A stretch of 64,000 nucleotides of DNA. Origin: Amphiura filiformis (taxonomy: Eukaryota; Echinodermata; Ophiuroidea; Amphilepidida; Amphiuridae). The notes under the pieces are model-generated. The model had not been told where the DNA came from. It worked only from the letters and a program-made list of their open reading frames with translations, and made no database searches. Where the stretch lies: NCBI RefSeq assembly GCF_039555335.1, contig NC_092628.1, positions 33,688,965 to 33,752,964 of the forward strand. Reading direction: 5' to 3'. Positions 42,418 to 55,000 of this stretch are shown piece by piece; the first letter of the stretch is position 1, and each line of letters begins with the position of its first letter. The translations under genes and the position numbers were made by a program.

Positions 42418-43283
42418 CTGCATAAAATGAGAAGTAAAAAAAGTATAAAAACAAATGTACGGCTGTTTCCTACAATTATAATAAGAAAATAGTTTGTTTA
42501 AGTTGCTTCTTTATAATATTATCATACCTCCATCATGATTATTTTAAAGCAGCAGTATAGGTCTGCAAAAAACGGTTTCATAAAAGTAAGTACTTCATCC
42601 TGTTGCTCTTACAGCTCAACTTACCGTACTTTGCCTAACCAGACAGTCCATGCCAAAATTGTTACTACACCTTTACATTTCATCGAATCTCTTTTTGATG
42701 TCTGTCATTTTGAACATCATACTTGAAAGATGTATGCTATGTAGAAACTTTATTTTGCAATTTCATAATTTGCATATTATTAGCATATTTGCAAGAAAAA
42801 CATGAAAATCAATAAATACCTATATTTTTCACAATTTCAATAGTTTATTAGAAATTAAGCATGTAGGCCGTTTGTTATGACTTGATGAATGAAACTGTTA
42901 GACAGATTTTGATATTTTTGCTTATTTTTCCTTTTTTGCCCCAAAATGTGTAAAAATCACAATTTTTGGATGACCTATATTTTCTTTGAATATTTATCAA
43001 ATTTCTTAATTTAGGTATAATACAGTGCAGAAAAAGATGTCAAAAATCTGTTAAAACAGATTTCCAATAAATTGTTCCATTTTCATTTTTGGGTTAAATA
43101 CTCAATTTTCATGCGCGGGATATTTGAAACATAAAATGAAAACATGTCCATTGCACCTTTTCCTCGAGATGTACTATAATATCAAGGTTACGGATATATT
43201 ATAATCCCTTCTTATCTTCACTGATCCATCAGATACCTATTGTTATGAATGATCAATGAAAAGGTTCAGAACTGGGCTACTAA

Positions 43284-44633
43284 GGGACGCACCAGAGGAT
43301 GATTTAAGGAAGCCCCATCATGCACTGTAAAAGTGTTATCACTAGAGTTTCAACTGCCACTTTACTTTTCAAATCCCATTGAACTCTGTGCAAAAGATGT
43401 TGTTTTAGAATTGCCCGTGTGTCATTATTACTTGGTCGATTTCAGATTTAAAGTGATGTATGCATGAAGGATAATTCACACCTTCTGTAGATAACATAAA
43501 ATGTGAAATCGACCAACTTTTTGAAGGTGTTTTTATTGTAAATATATCTGTCCAAATTCAAATTTAACCATGCACGTGTGTATGCAGTGGGCGGGCAGTG
43601 GTGTCATGTTCACTCACACAGCTGTGCTAACCGCAAGACTTGCTGGGAAGTGCTTAAATCATCCTCTGGGGACGCACCATTAGATACCAAGGGGGGGGCT
43701 GGGTAGTTTTTGAAAAAAAAAAATTGTCGCGCCATCTGAGCAAAAAAAAAATTTGCTCCACCTCAGACTAAAAAAAAAAATTTGCTCCACCTCGGACCAG
43801 AAAAAAAAAAGATTTGATGTCAAGGTTGAAAAAAAATTTGTCACAGTTAGTGACAACATACAGCTTTTATATTGCAAAATTTTTCGCGCTTCGCGCAAAA
43901 TTCATCATTTTTTCTTCAAGAATATTGATTTTAGCTTCGAACTGGTACGTATTTTGTGCGCATTTGTTTGTGAAAAGTTATTATGTGAGCCGGATCTATG
44001 AGTGAAATCACTTGATTCACTCTACTTCACAGATTTTCACCAAATTCCACCCCAATGTCAAAATTATTTATAGAAATCTGTGCCACATGACTGATTGTGA
44101 GCATATGTGTAGATCCTAGGGGGATAAAACCCCCAATATTTGCTAGGGGTGGTCCATACACTCATCCCCAATGTTGACGCCTGTATGTGGGTTTCTGACG
44201 AAATTAACCTAAAAAAATCCAAATTTTCGCGCGCTTCGCGCGCATTTGTTCCACATTAATGTACCGTATTTCACCAGTTTAGCATCAATATGCCACAATT
44301 TTTCGCGCCAAAAGAGGTTCATTTAATATACTTAAAGAACATTTTTACACATAAAAATAATGATGTTTTTTGTGGCACTCGAAATTTAGGTGCTACAAAA
44401 CGTAAAAATGATTAAAATATGGACAAAATTGGACAAACAAATTGTTGAAAATTATAGGACTTTACGATTGCAAAAAAAAAAAAATTTGTCTCTCCGATGT
44501 GTTGAAAAAAAAAAATTTTGCTTCATCCAGGGGCTAAAAAAAAAAAAATTTGCTTCACCGAGGTGCTAAAAAAAAAAAATTTGTCACGACCCCAACTACC
44601 AAGCCCCCCCCTTGATATCTAATGGTGCGTCCC
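43284..44633. mobile_element. Composite Harbinger-like element
   Basis: 1350 bp flanked by TAA (43281-43283, 44634-44636) with outer ends GGGACGCACC and GGTGCGTCCC. An internal start GGGGACGCACCATTAGAT at about 43668 follows CTTAAATCATCCTCTG, the inverse of the left sub-element end, so two elements are joined. It also holds a segment related to the hAT-like MITE at 21667 (GGTCCATACA, CAATGTTGACGCC). ACE-C intron 5. Confidence 0.65.
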
Positions 44634-44739
44634 TAATGGTCTTGTCAAGTATCTATAGTTATTTTCATGACTGTGTCAACTCAAAAATCATGCAAGGTCG
44701 AATGTAGGAAAAGTATGATCAGTTGAGCTGTATACTTAC

Positions 44740-44931
44740 CTAATAGATGAGCTGGTATTGGTCCTCTCAAATTCACATAAGCTTTTCCGTAGCGCTTGTA
44801 TAGTTTCCTTCTTACATAGGCGTGAAAGTTTTCATAAAGTGGACGTAACTGATTGTATAATTTCTCGGCTTGTTCCTCAAGATTATCAACTTCATAGTTT
44901 GACCTCCAAACTGCACCCATATCATCATAAT
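44740..44931 (-). CDS. ACE: ACE-C exon 5
   Basis: 192 nt. [20 protein letters not shown] through [20 protein letters not shown] to [10 protein letters not shown]. Acceptor GGCAG, donor GTAAGT. Confidence 0.92.
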
Positions 44932-45782
44932 CTGCCATGTTGAAAGATCATAATTAAAATTTGTTTCAAATATTCAAATACATGAATACTTGGCATTAGC
45001 GTAATCAAGGCATCATAATGTCGTGGTCCCCTCCCTTGACAGACAGCATCCTTTAACTGGAATGTGTACATGTGCCCCCTACGGTCTAGATTTCTTCCAT
45101 TGTTAAAACTGTTAAGATAATACATTACCGCAGCCTCGGTCAATTGCATGTAAACTCTGGGGATGTCTCAGATTAACAGGTTTTATTACCATTGTTATTA
45201 ACACCAAACTTTGTAATTGTGTACCCGGATGGATGGTAAGTTCTTAGATACTATAAAAATACTACAAGTAGCCTGAAAGAGATTTTAACATGTTTAATAT
45301 TTACACAATCCTGTAATAATGTGCTCGATTGGCTGGTAACAATCTTTGGGACAATTAGGGACGAAAAAACAAATCCGCCCGACCCCAACGTCCATCTCCC
45401 TTGGAAGGCAAATGGTCTTTCCGTTACGGCTCTGTTTAGTGCCCTCTCTTCCATCTGAAAGGGGTGAAGGCTGGTCCTTTAACAGAATGAGGGGACAAGC
45501 TTCCTTCAACTCTTTAGCTGTCTTATAGTATATCGTAGTGAATCCCCATACACTCAGTGGGTGTTAGCTTGGTTTTCTTATGAAGCTTTCCTTTAGCCCT
45601 TCTCTTAGGGTTATTTATGGATCCTTTTATAATTTGTAATGTACATAAATTAAGGTATAACAACATGTATTCATAGTTAGACTACCATTTGAATAGAGTG
45701 CTCAATCCCAAGAAGGGAGAGCGTATAAAAATTCAGAGTAACGACTTCTATTAGAAGGTATAAACTTTGAATTTTTAAATTA

Positions 45783-46247
45783 ATGTATATATATTATAGG
45801 CGTTATATGGCGCAGCTTTTGTATTGTCTGATCCTCACTAGAAGAGCCTGCTGTAGCGAAACATTTCTGCAGAGCTGGTCAGCATCATTTTATGACGAAA
45901 GTCCAATAAACTGCCGAGCAGAACAAAATAATGGGCATCCACTACTCTATAATTACACTCCAAAAAGGAGGCACTGTAGCAGAGCAGTTTCATGTGAGCA
46001 GAGAATGACCTCTACCAGCACCTGCAACCCTGTTTGTATGGAATCGGTGGTTACTGTGCCGTTGTTAGGGCGTTGCATTTCCCGCGGGATTTCCCGTTGG
46101 GTGTTATCAACCTCCACATGGGGCCGACAAATCCTCTTCTGCTTGTCGCGAAAGTTACTATTAAATGAAAGCCTCGAAACCGGACTAATCGCGCTTAATG
46201 GAATAGCCTGGGAGGTCCCTCGACAAAGATTAATCCTATGTGCATAA
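45783..46247 (+). other. 154-codon open frame, unidentified, probably element debris
   Basis: The longest + strand open frame not made of simple repeat, in ACE-C intron 4. Its 5' part contains CTGATCC, a hairpin-like ACTAGAAGAGCCTGCTGTAG and GAAAC, resembling the Penelope-type tails elsewhere. The translated sequence is Cys/Arg/Ser-rich with no domain I recognise. Unlikely to be a host gene. Confidence 0.3.
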
Positions 46248-46623
46248 TATGGATGACAAACATCTCAGATGAAACAAAGGCCTGTCAGAAGCATTGATCT
46301 GCGTTACACACCTTCTACCAAAAAGCCGGAACTCCTTCTCATCATTGAATTCAAGCTAGACACGTTTTTTTGTTGTTGTTTTTTGTCTGGGTTATTTGTG
46401 ATTTTTTTTGCCACAATTTTCTTTTCAAAAATAATCCTTTACTTTTTGGCAATTTATAAACAATTTTTGAATTTTAATTTCCCTGGGATTACTGAATGGG
46501 CATTTAATGGCTATGCCTTGTAAAAACAAGAAAGAGCAATAACGGACAAATCAATGTGGGCATGGTGGGCTGTGGTTAGTTTTAAAATAACGACCGACAT
46601 CAGCCATTTTACAAATATTTTAC

Positions 46624-46767
46624 CATTTGCCTCAGCGATTTCTTGTAGGATTTCTACTCGTCTTATGAACTCCTGCCTAGCTGGTTTCCCAACTGCATCT
46701 CGCCAGCCTTTCCAAGCCCAGTAAAGATCATAGTAGTTTCGACTTGTCGTCATAATATCGGTTAGAT
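46624..46767 (-). CDS. ACE: ACE-C exon 4
   Basis: 144 nt. [46 protein letters not shown]. Closest in sequence to the short exon 4 remnant of ACE-A. Confidence 0.92.
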
Positions 46768-47438
46768 CTGAAGATGTAATTATATATAGTATATTAGGTA
46801 AATTGAATGTTAAATTATGTGAACCTATTGTAAAGAATCTTAAAGAATGAAATAGCATAAAGAACTTGCTCAACCATGTTTACTAAAAGCTACTGAATGG
46901 TCGGTACCATCAGGTATGGGTGAAATCAAAATAAACAAAAAGTAACAATTACAACTTCGGAATCTTCTAGCTTGAAATTATTCCATCTAGTGATGACAAA
47001 AAGAGATAACTATTTCTTTTTTGTAACCTGTAAATAGTCAGCATGTTGCCATGTTCATGTAGAACATTTTTATTGTCATGAAATCCGAGTCCGGCCTTCT
47101 GTAGTGCTTCTGACTGTCGCAGAGCTTCGTCGAGTCCGGGGTTGAGTCTCATCATAATGAACATAGTTTCGTGAAACAGGACACCAGACAAACATTAAAT
47201 TTGATGCATTGTTTGTTGGAATCATTGCAATTGCTCTAATTAAACATCCGTGCATGGGCATGATGATTTGACCTTTATGGCAGAATTCACAGGCAATGAT
47301 AACATATGTTTATCCTCCCTGTATTTTAACTTAATAAACTAAAACAATCACATTCACAGAATATCTCAGAATCAAATGATATGTACAGATTACATAACTT
47401 CAAGTTGTGAAGGGATAAGTCACTTCTTTGTATCCTAC

Positions 47439-47538
47439 CTGGATCTAGAGGCAAACATGTTTCTAGTGGTTTATTTTTCCATGTACACACTTCGCCCGTT
47501 GAATACAATGTCTGAGCATCAGTCACTATTGTGTTATA
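47439..47538 (-). CDS. ACE: ACE-C exon 3
   Basis: 100 nt. YNTIVTDAQTLYSTGEVCTW to ETCLPLDP. Acceptor CTACAG, donor GTAGGA. Confidence 0.91.
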
Positions 47539-47867
47539 CTGTAGCAAAAATATAGGGAAAAGAAATGAAAATTGAATTATAAGTTACTTTGTTCGATCTA
47601 ACTTATGCACTTATGGCAAATATCTGTACTCAGTAAGAACTTGCAGCTTAATTTACAATGCCACTTCCTACTGAATATGCCCGTAATCATGGTAATGCGC
47701 AAGATAAATATTTTGTTCCTATTTGAGCTCCCTGAAATGCCTTGGGACTTGAAAACATGTTTTATATGAGAAGAAAACATCAAAAGGTTCAACAGACACA
47801 CGTGTAATTTAGTGGTAATAAGATGGACTGTTTGTTAGTATATTATTTGATTTCAACTTATGAACAC

Positions 47868-48397
47868 GTGGGGCACTCCCTATCTGAAATGGCAGGGATG
47901 TGCCTCGGCCATGTTAAAAGTAGGGGGCATTCAGGTCAAATGTACAATTACAAAAATATGGGGTCATTCAGTACACAACCTAAAAAAATGGGGTCATTCG
48001 GTATGAAACTTAGAAAAAGGATGGTCATTGGGGTAACCAATTGTAAAATGGGAGTCATTGGGTACAGGATTGCCAAAAGAGTATCATTAAGTACACATAA
48101 ATAAGTGCCAAACTGCGAAAAAACAACTTGGCCACCTTGGAAATTTGAGAAATCTCATTATTTCTGGAGGAGAACACAAATACCACCTAAATTTGGGAAT
48201 TAAAAAGGGGGTCATTGGGTAGCAGGAAATAGAACAAAGGGGGTTATTGAGTACATGAATTTTTTTAAAGGGGGTCATTGGGTAATAGGTAGGACCATAA
48301 CACAAAAAAGGGGGTCATTGGGTACAAGCCGGTTTGAAAAAGGGGTCTATCCTGAGGCACATGATGCATATCTGTTATGGAAGTGCCCCCCCCCGGG
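47868..48397. mobile_element. Inverted-repeat element with GGGGTCATTGGGTA internal units, second copy
   Basis: Ends GTGGGGCACTCCC ... GGGATGTGCCTC and GAGGCACATGATG ... AAGTGCCCCCCCCGGG; inside, at least eight units with GGGGTCATTGGGTA variants. It ends 48 nt from ACE-C exon 2. Confidence 0.65.
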
Positions 48398-48444
48398 CAC
48401 GTCTCCCTGTCCCTCCCCGATTGACGCGCTAGTCTGTTACATAC

Positions 48445-48603
48445 CTCTACGATTGTTTCGTTGTCTTTCAGAGCTGCTGATCCAATATATTTCAAGAAGC
48501 CAAGTTTTCTTTCCAGTTCAGGTGGGTAAGCAGATATGTTAAACATCGATATGTTTTGTCCAACTTCTGTCCAATAATCGGTGTATTCTAGTTTATATTC
48601 TGT
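48445..48603 (-). CDS. ACE: ACE-C exon 2
   Basis: 159 nt. [20 protein letters not shown] through [20 protein letters not shown] to NETIVE. A GGGTCATTGGGTA-type element ends about 48 nt beyond the exon's 3' end. Confidence 0.92.
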
Positions 48604-51579
48604 CTGACATGGAAACAATAAGATCATGAAGATTAGAGGCAAAAAAGTGAAACATACCTGTTGTAAGTTTTGTGTCCTTTTATTTTTATTTTGCATTATC
48701 TTTTAGTATTTTTTGTTTACACCTGTGAATATGTGTGCATATTTCGTTCCCACAAGTGTCATTTAGGGGTGGTACAATAATTATGTTTACCCCGGATCGT
48801 GAATTATAGGGGAGAACGATTTGTTTGAATGTCAAGGGGGGGGGGGGCAAACATGTTTAGCAGGTCAAAGGGTTGGAGTTCAAGAGTTCAGTCAGAAATG
48901 TATAATAGTCAACAAAATCCAAATAAGGCCTAAATGCAAAAGATTGTTATTAATTTCATTATGTTGATAACAGGGGATACAACGTATAGAAATGCCGTCA
49001 CCAATTAGTTATGTGTTATTCCTTTACCACCAGTCAAGAAGCTCTAAAACTCATTTAATTTATTTTCAGTGTTCATATTTAATAGTTCAATGTTTCTTTT
49101 GTGCAATAAGTTCAACCGTAAAAAAAAATAAGCGAAAAATAAACTTTAGTTGTGCGATATTTTTGTATTTTTGATGGGATATAGCCACTCTTGACACCCC
49201 TGTCATCTTGCGCTCACTGCTCAGTTAAGTTTCGTTTAAGATACAGGGTTGAAACTTAGCAGACAATTACAAGAAGGATAAATAAATAATTAAAATAACG
49301 TAAAAGGGTACCTGTGTGTTTAAATGATTGTAACTAAAATTAATAGGTTGCCATATTCAGTGCAGTGGTGTTCCAGCTGAGCCAAAATTTATAAGCATGA
49401 TAAAATTCCAAAATCGTCCTGATGACTGGTATTTGCTTAGAGGTCATTGAACTTCAACAGGTGTTTTTATTAAGAGTATCCTCAACTGTAAAAGTAAACG
49501 CGGCATTTAAACCTAAAAATTGTAACTCACCATGTGCACATTGCTGAATATTATGGAGAACTTTTATATTTATATCTAAAATTGAGAGAAAGATTATAGA
49601 TTTGAATGAAATGTGCGACTATAGGAGTATGCTCCAAAATTTGTCAAATTAATACCGTTATTTCAAATAGACCTACTTTCCAAACTTAATAATGGGACTT
49701 TTTCGAAATGTGTATATGTTTGTCGCGGTGACGAGGCAACCCCTTATCATGCTTATTATACATTTCCGTTTCCAACATGCTCATTTTATGCTATTTTTAG
49801 GAAGTGCCCTGTTTAAACATTTCGTCAGTCATGTTGGCCTTATACTATAAACGCTAACCATTTTAGGATTATTTTAACAATAACTTCAACACAATTAGCC
49901 CAATCCATTTTTTTATTATGCCAAACTTATATCCAAAGACTGTACCGGATATACCTTTTATCCTGTGTGGTACTGATAAACTCAACATATTTTCCCATAT
50001 TTCATGTATTTAGGTCTTTGGTTTATCAAGGTTCATGCATACTTGACTTACTTAAATATCCATTTCAACTTTAGCGGGTACCCGCTGCATCCCATTTAAT
50101 TTGTTATTTTGATAACCCTTCTTCACATGGTGACATTTGAAATTTTCGAGTTTTGTAGAAAAAACATGTAAATTTAGAACTCTTTTTAGAACTGTTTTCA
50201 TTTTGTACCTGTGAAAGTTAAGAACAAAGAAGGATTGAAAAAAATACAGAAATAGTTAAAATGTTTTAGTCTTTATTATCTTTATAAAATAAGATAGGAT
50301 AATGCGACATGTGAAGGGTTTTCACAGCTCACATCACATTTTACTAAATTTTACCCGTAAACGTTATTTTACATAGGCCTATAACAGGCAATTAAGGCCT
50401 AATTATAATTGCAAATTCATGAGTAAAGCAGGAAATTCTAATGAGCTTTACAAGTCACAGTTGTGAATACGTGTTGGCGGAACATGATTAAAACACTTTG
50501 TCATTTCCGAGACTTTCAAAATCAATTTAAAACACCACTGCAGAAAAAAAGCATGTCTTTTGCGACTCGAAGAAAAGTATAGGAATAGTACATGTAGTAA
50601 AAGTAGTACAGTGTACTTTATGTTTATGTTGCCTGCTGAGAAGTAACAAACCAAATTTACAAAATGTAGTTGAATGTGCATTTCGAAATAATACTCGAGT
50701 TAACCACATAGTGGCACATACAGAAATTCCTTTGCGTTTTTGACATTTCAAAAATTCCACTATACATTTACCCATTCACATCAAAGGTGTTTTTTTCTTT
50801 GGTGTGTGTTTATTTGTTGTTATCGCTGCTACCTGGTGCTGCGGCTGATGATGTTTCGTTATATTTGTTTGTATTGTTTTTGTTATAATTATTTTACCAA
50901 AAAAAAAATTCTTTCAAAATGATAATGACATTAAGAGTGATCAGGACAGTGGGGTACCAGGGGTACATAGGTTGCTCGCGCGCACCCCCGGGTCTATGTC
51001 TAAAGCATGTATCAGCCTATACTTGGACAATTCCTGCCCCTGAACACCCAGTGGTCTAGGGTTTCTGAGTGTACGTGACATTTTTACTAATCTACAGGAA
51101 TACATAAATAATGCTACAATTTATGTGCACTTTTGACTTTCAGAACGAATTTTGAACTGAAAAGCTTTAAAATACACCAGATGAGCGTTTTTTAAAAAGC
51201 ACGTTTATTTTTTATTATTATTATCATCATTATCTTTAAAGGGGAGTACTGAACACAGAAATAGTATAGCCAAATTATATATCAACAGAAAGCTTAGGAG
51301 TCCAGGAAAACGAATCTGTCGATTATTATCCATTTTGAAGCTCCGTAAAGGAAAAACAACTGAAACAACACTTTCGTTTAAGACTACGTCAACCTCAAAA
51401 TCGAGGAATTGACCTTGTGACGTAACACCATGTAGTTGGCAAAAAATCTCAACATTTTGTAGTAATCTGTTTTTATATCTGCAAAAGAACTTCAAATGTA
51501 ACATAATTTGTATAGGCCCTAAAGAACAAGCTTTGTAGCCGAGTAGATATAAATTCTTCAATTTCATGATAAAACTTAC
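48604..51579. other. ACE-C intron 1
   Basis: 3 kb, AT-rich. I see no repeat with clear ends and no gene; a run of 11 G at 48838-48848. Confidence 0.6.
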
Positions 51580-51807
51580 CATCATTTCTCGGTTATAATC
51601 AGTTATATTCGTACTGTAGATCCAATTCAATTCTGCCATTCTTGATCCTTTAATCTGTACCACCCTGTCAAACTCTTGAAGGAATAGTCTTGCTTGTACT
51701 TCATCTGTAATTAATTCGCCATTTGACCTACTGATCGTTTGGGTTAAAACTAGCAAGACGAACACCAAGAAAACTTGTCCACATGTCATAACTTTTGTTG
51801 CTGCCAT
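51580..51807 (-). CDS. ACE: ACE-C exon 1 (start, signal peptide)
   Basis: 76 codons from ATG at 51807: [45 protein letters not shown] to NREMM. The open frame continues about 125 codons past donor GTAAGT at 51579, but that stretch has no counterpart in A or B and is intron. Confidence 0.92.
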
Positions 51808-52020
51808 GGTGTCGTTTTAAATTCAAATAAAAAACGGTTCAATCATGTAAATCCAACCATGTGTAGATGGCACTAAACCTTTAATACTGAAATGCGAGAT
51901 TTGGGTGGCTCATAGCACTAGTTGGTTCTAAACATGCTAAATGACATACATGTAGCTAGAACTGTTCAGTGTCATTGCCTTCAAGTTTCATTGCGCATGC
52001 GTCAAATCTAAAGTTAGAAA
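51808..52020 (-). promoter_or_regulatory. ACE-C 5' flank with GCGCATGCGT palindrome
   Basis: GCGCATGCGT at 51993-52002, 186 bp above the ATG, followed by AAGTTAGAAA. Similarity to the B flank continues for about 350 bp, to about 52180, so the promoter was duplicated with the gene. Confidence 0.5.
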
Positions 52021-55000
52021 AGAAATTTGGAATTAAATAGTTTCCCCAGTTGTTTCCTTATTTCAAATACAGTGTTTACGCGTGCCACGCCAAGGAAAGT
52101 TCAACGAATCATTAGACCTTTCACCTTTGGATCTGAAATTATTTGATTTCATTGGTTTTTAGTTTTTCTAAACATAAAACTTTGAATATTATGCAAGAAG
52201 GATACATTTTTAGCGCGATCACTGTTTATTTATTACTTTTTCTTACTTATCAAAGTACAGCTAAACTGAAATAAGTAAGAATCTTAAGATAGCATGACAT
52301 TTCGAAGGATATGATACAATGAGTACTAATTCAGACTTTATGAAAATGGCAACATTTGAAAAAAAAATCACGCAAAACATGTCTTTGATTTTTAAACCGT
52401 ATATTTTAACCGTCATGACAAGTTATACCCGTACATCTGCAATTATAAAAAAAAAAGAAAAAGTAGTTACTGTTTTCTTTTATTTATTTAAATCCTTATA
52501 GTGAAAAGACGTGCGGCTAACCTGTCAACAAATGTCTGTTGGGGTAACTCTTACAGTATGTTGTACCAATAAAATACTGTAAACATTTCCAGTAAACCGT
52601 AAAAATCTAGTTTTCTAAACCGATTGTCGTTATTAAACCACGAATATTTACAGTAGTTCCATAATATTTCATGATATAAAATATAATTATTGTAACCATG
52701 GTAACATAAGATTGACAGGCATTAGCTGCATTCACGATATTTTGTATATATATTTTGTAAGTATCGTAAATTTAGTACTTGTTCGTATACACCAATCTGA
52801 GAAGCGTTTACTGTATTTGGCCCTCTATTGACGGCAACACAGATGTACCAGAGCGGGAGATTTAATTCGTAATTCAATACTCATGATTGTGTATTGAATA
52901 TCACTGTTGTGTACGGGTACAATTCTGTATAGCACACAATAAATAATGGATAGAACCCCCGACCTCGGGACACCGCAGTTTTACATCGGGGACACCGCAG
53001 TAATGGCGAAGTCGGATAGGTGTATACGTGACATGCAAGTTTCCCGAGGCAAGTTTGGTGTAGAAAGCACACACAAATGAAGAAACCATACATTGATATA
53101 TTTTCTAAAATAAAACCTTTATTTCTACAAGATTGAGACTTCCAACATTACAGTTACAGAAGAAAACATTTGGTGGTATTATCACTTATTACACAAAAAT
53201 CCCAAATATAAAACCAGAATTTCGTATTCTTTTGCAATTAATTTGATTAGTTATCCTATGCACAGAAAAACAAAAAATATTATTAAAGGTGGTTCTATTT
53301 GTTTTCTTGAGGCAGTGGCGTTGACGCTTTACGTACGTAATAGACATGATAGAGGGTTTGCGAAACACGTTTCAGAACCACAAACTTCAACGTCTAGGGG
53401 ATTATCTATTCAAAACCACTGTCATGAAAACCTCGAGAAGTCGACGTGAGCGAACATCTACAGTGAGCAGTCAATTATGAACGAAAATACGCCAATTTAA
53501 GAACAATAGTTTCCACATTTCCTCATTGACTGCAAAATTACATGTTATGTATTATTTAGGGCCTAATTAAAAGACCATTTATTGGAAATCTAATTTGGTT
53601 TGGGTAAAAAAAACACCACATGTCGTTGAAAATTAGTGATAGAATTAGGTTGAATTGTTCCAAACGTCAAGCTTGGTGTGTGATCATGACGTAAATAAAA
53701 TCAGCTTGAGAAATCGTATGAATGACCTTTTTTTACTGGAGCGAGCAATGTACCATACTTCTGCAAAGGCAGGCCTATTATAATTATATAGCCATTAGCG
53801 CCAATCCGGCTTGAAATGTAGGGGGGAGGCAATCGGCCAAAATTGTCAAAAAGTGCCTGAAAAGAACCAAAAAATGTGTCATTTTGCCAAAAAGTGGGGG
53901 GGCCTTTGGAAGTGGACATAGAGGTGCAGTGGCGGTAGCCAAAGGGAGGGACAGCTCCCCATGGGACATCTTGTCCTACTTCTTAACTCTCCTTCGTTAC
54001 ATGCTGCCACCACTGATTTCAATGGGGCTAATTAGGTCTTCATGCGGCCATATATCGGGCCCTCATGATCCGATTCCCACCAAATTTGGACTGTGGATTT
54101 TTTATACCATGTTCTACTGAAATATGGTCATGAAAATGCTGAAATGCAAAAAAAAGTTCTTTGTGACGTCATCAATTCGGTACTCTATAGAGGGTATCCG
54201 TGTTCTATAAGCTGCATATCCTATCAATGACTGCTATACCTTGTTTAGGCCTTTCAAAAGAAGTACCTGCATGTGCAACCATGACTGTTTCAAACTAACC
54301 CGCCAAAGTCATGCAGGTAACTCCGAGGTCGTGCATTGAATTGGTTTGAATGAGGAATACTACGGGAACCAGTGTCTTTTGTTAGAAGTCACACATGAGT
54401 GAAGTGGATAACCTCTATTCAGTCCCAGAACAACGCCAAATATGGATTAAAAGACCTTTAACCTTGGATGTACAACAGCATGTTATGATCTAATGGGAAA
54501 CTGTGCACATCAACAAACACCATTTCTATCAAAAAGGCAACGGCCGATATAATTTGAAACCACATAAATTACTAGAGTTGGTTCTTCTCTTGGATTTGGA
54601 CCAAGCTTTAGAATATCGACTGTTGCGTTTTGAAATAAAACAAACCAGAAATTTATCACCCATTGTAAAAGATATGGCACATGTACCGAATACATGTACA
54701 TACATTGGCTGACCTTGTGGATTTCCTGGCCCAGCCATGCTAACTACATAAGGAGATTATACGATTAACCTAGTGCAGCTATTGTCATAGCAGGGTATTA
54801 TTATGTAATACTCCTGATCCATATTTGGCGCTCTCTTGGACTGCTATTGAAACGTATAACAAGTTTCAAAGAATATGAGGAGATTAGCGCTGGGAAGTCT
54901 TGTTGAGAAGTAAAGCGAGTTCGTTCATGTTTATTAAAACAAAGCGCCCAAGATAGGGTCTTTTGTCTTGAAGTGTGGTTAATAACCCACTTGACGAAAC

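Larger units (their letters stand above)
37651..51807 (-). pseudogene. ACE: ACE-C: angiotensin-converting enzyme copy with a frameshifted zinc-site exon
   Basis: Same 13-exon plan as ACE-B: 51807-51580, 48603-48445, 47538-47439, 46767-46624, 44931-44740, 42417-42320, 42071-41902, 41656-41435, 41006-40862, 40397-40299, 39633-39511, 39029-38845, 37739-37651. Twelve exons equal their B counterparts in length and stay open. Exon 8 is 222 nt instead of 224: one G and one C are missing relative to A and B near 41541-41552, both in short runs. The frame then hits TGA at 41526-41524, giving 407 residues: HHEMGH is kept, the third zinc ligand and all later exons are lost. As assembled it cannot encode a working enzyme. 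Because only this exon is damaged and both deletions are run-length changes, the loss is either very recent or an assembly error. Confidence 0.85.

Noticed and set aside
45817-45875. Third hammerhead-like core
   Set aside because: CTGATCC departs from the required CTGANGA core, so only a general resemblance to element tails remains.
51205-51579. 125-codon extension of ACE-C exon 1
   Set aside because: Follows a strong GTAAGT donor shared with A and B; the extension is unrelated to ACE.
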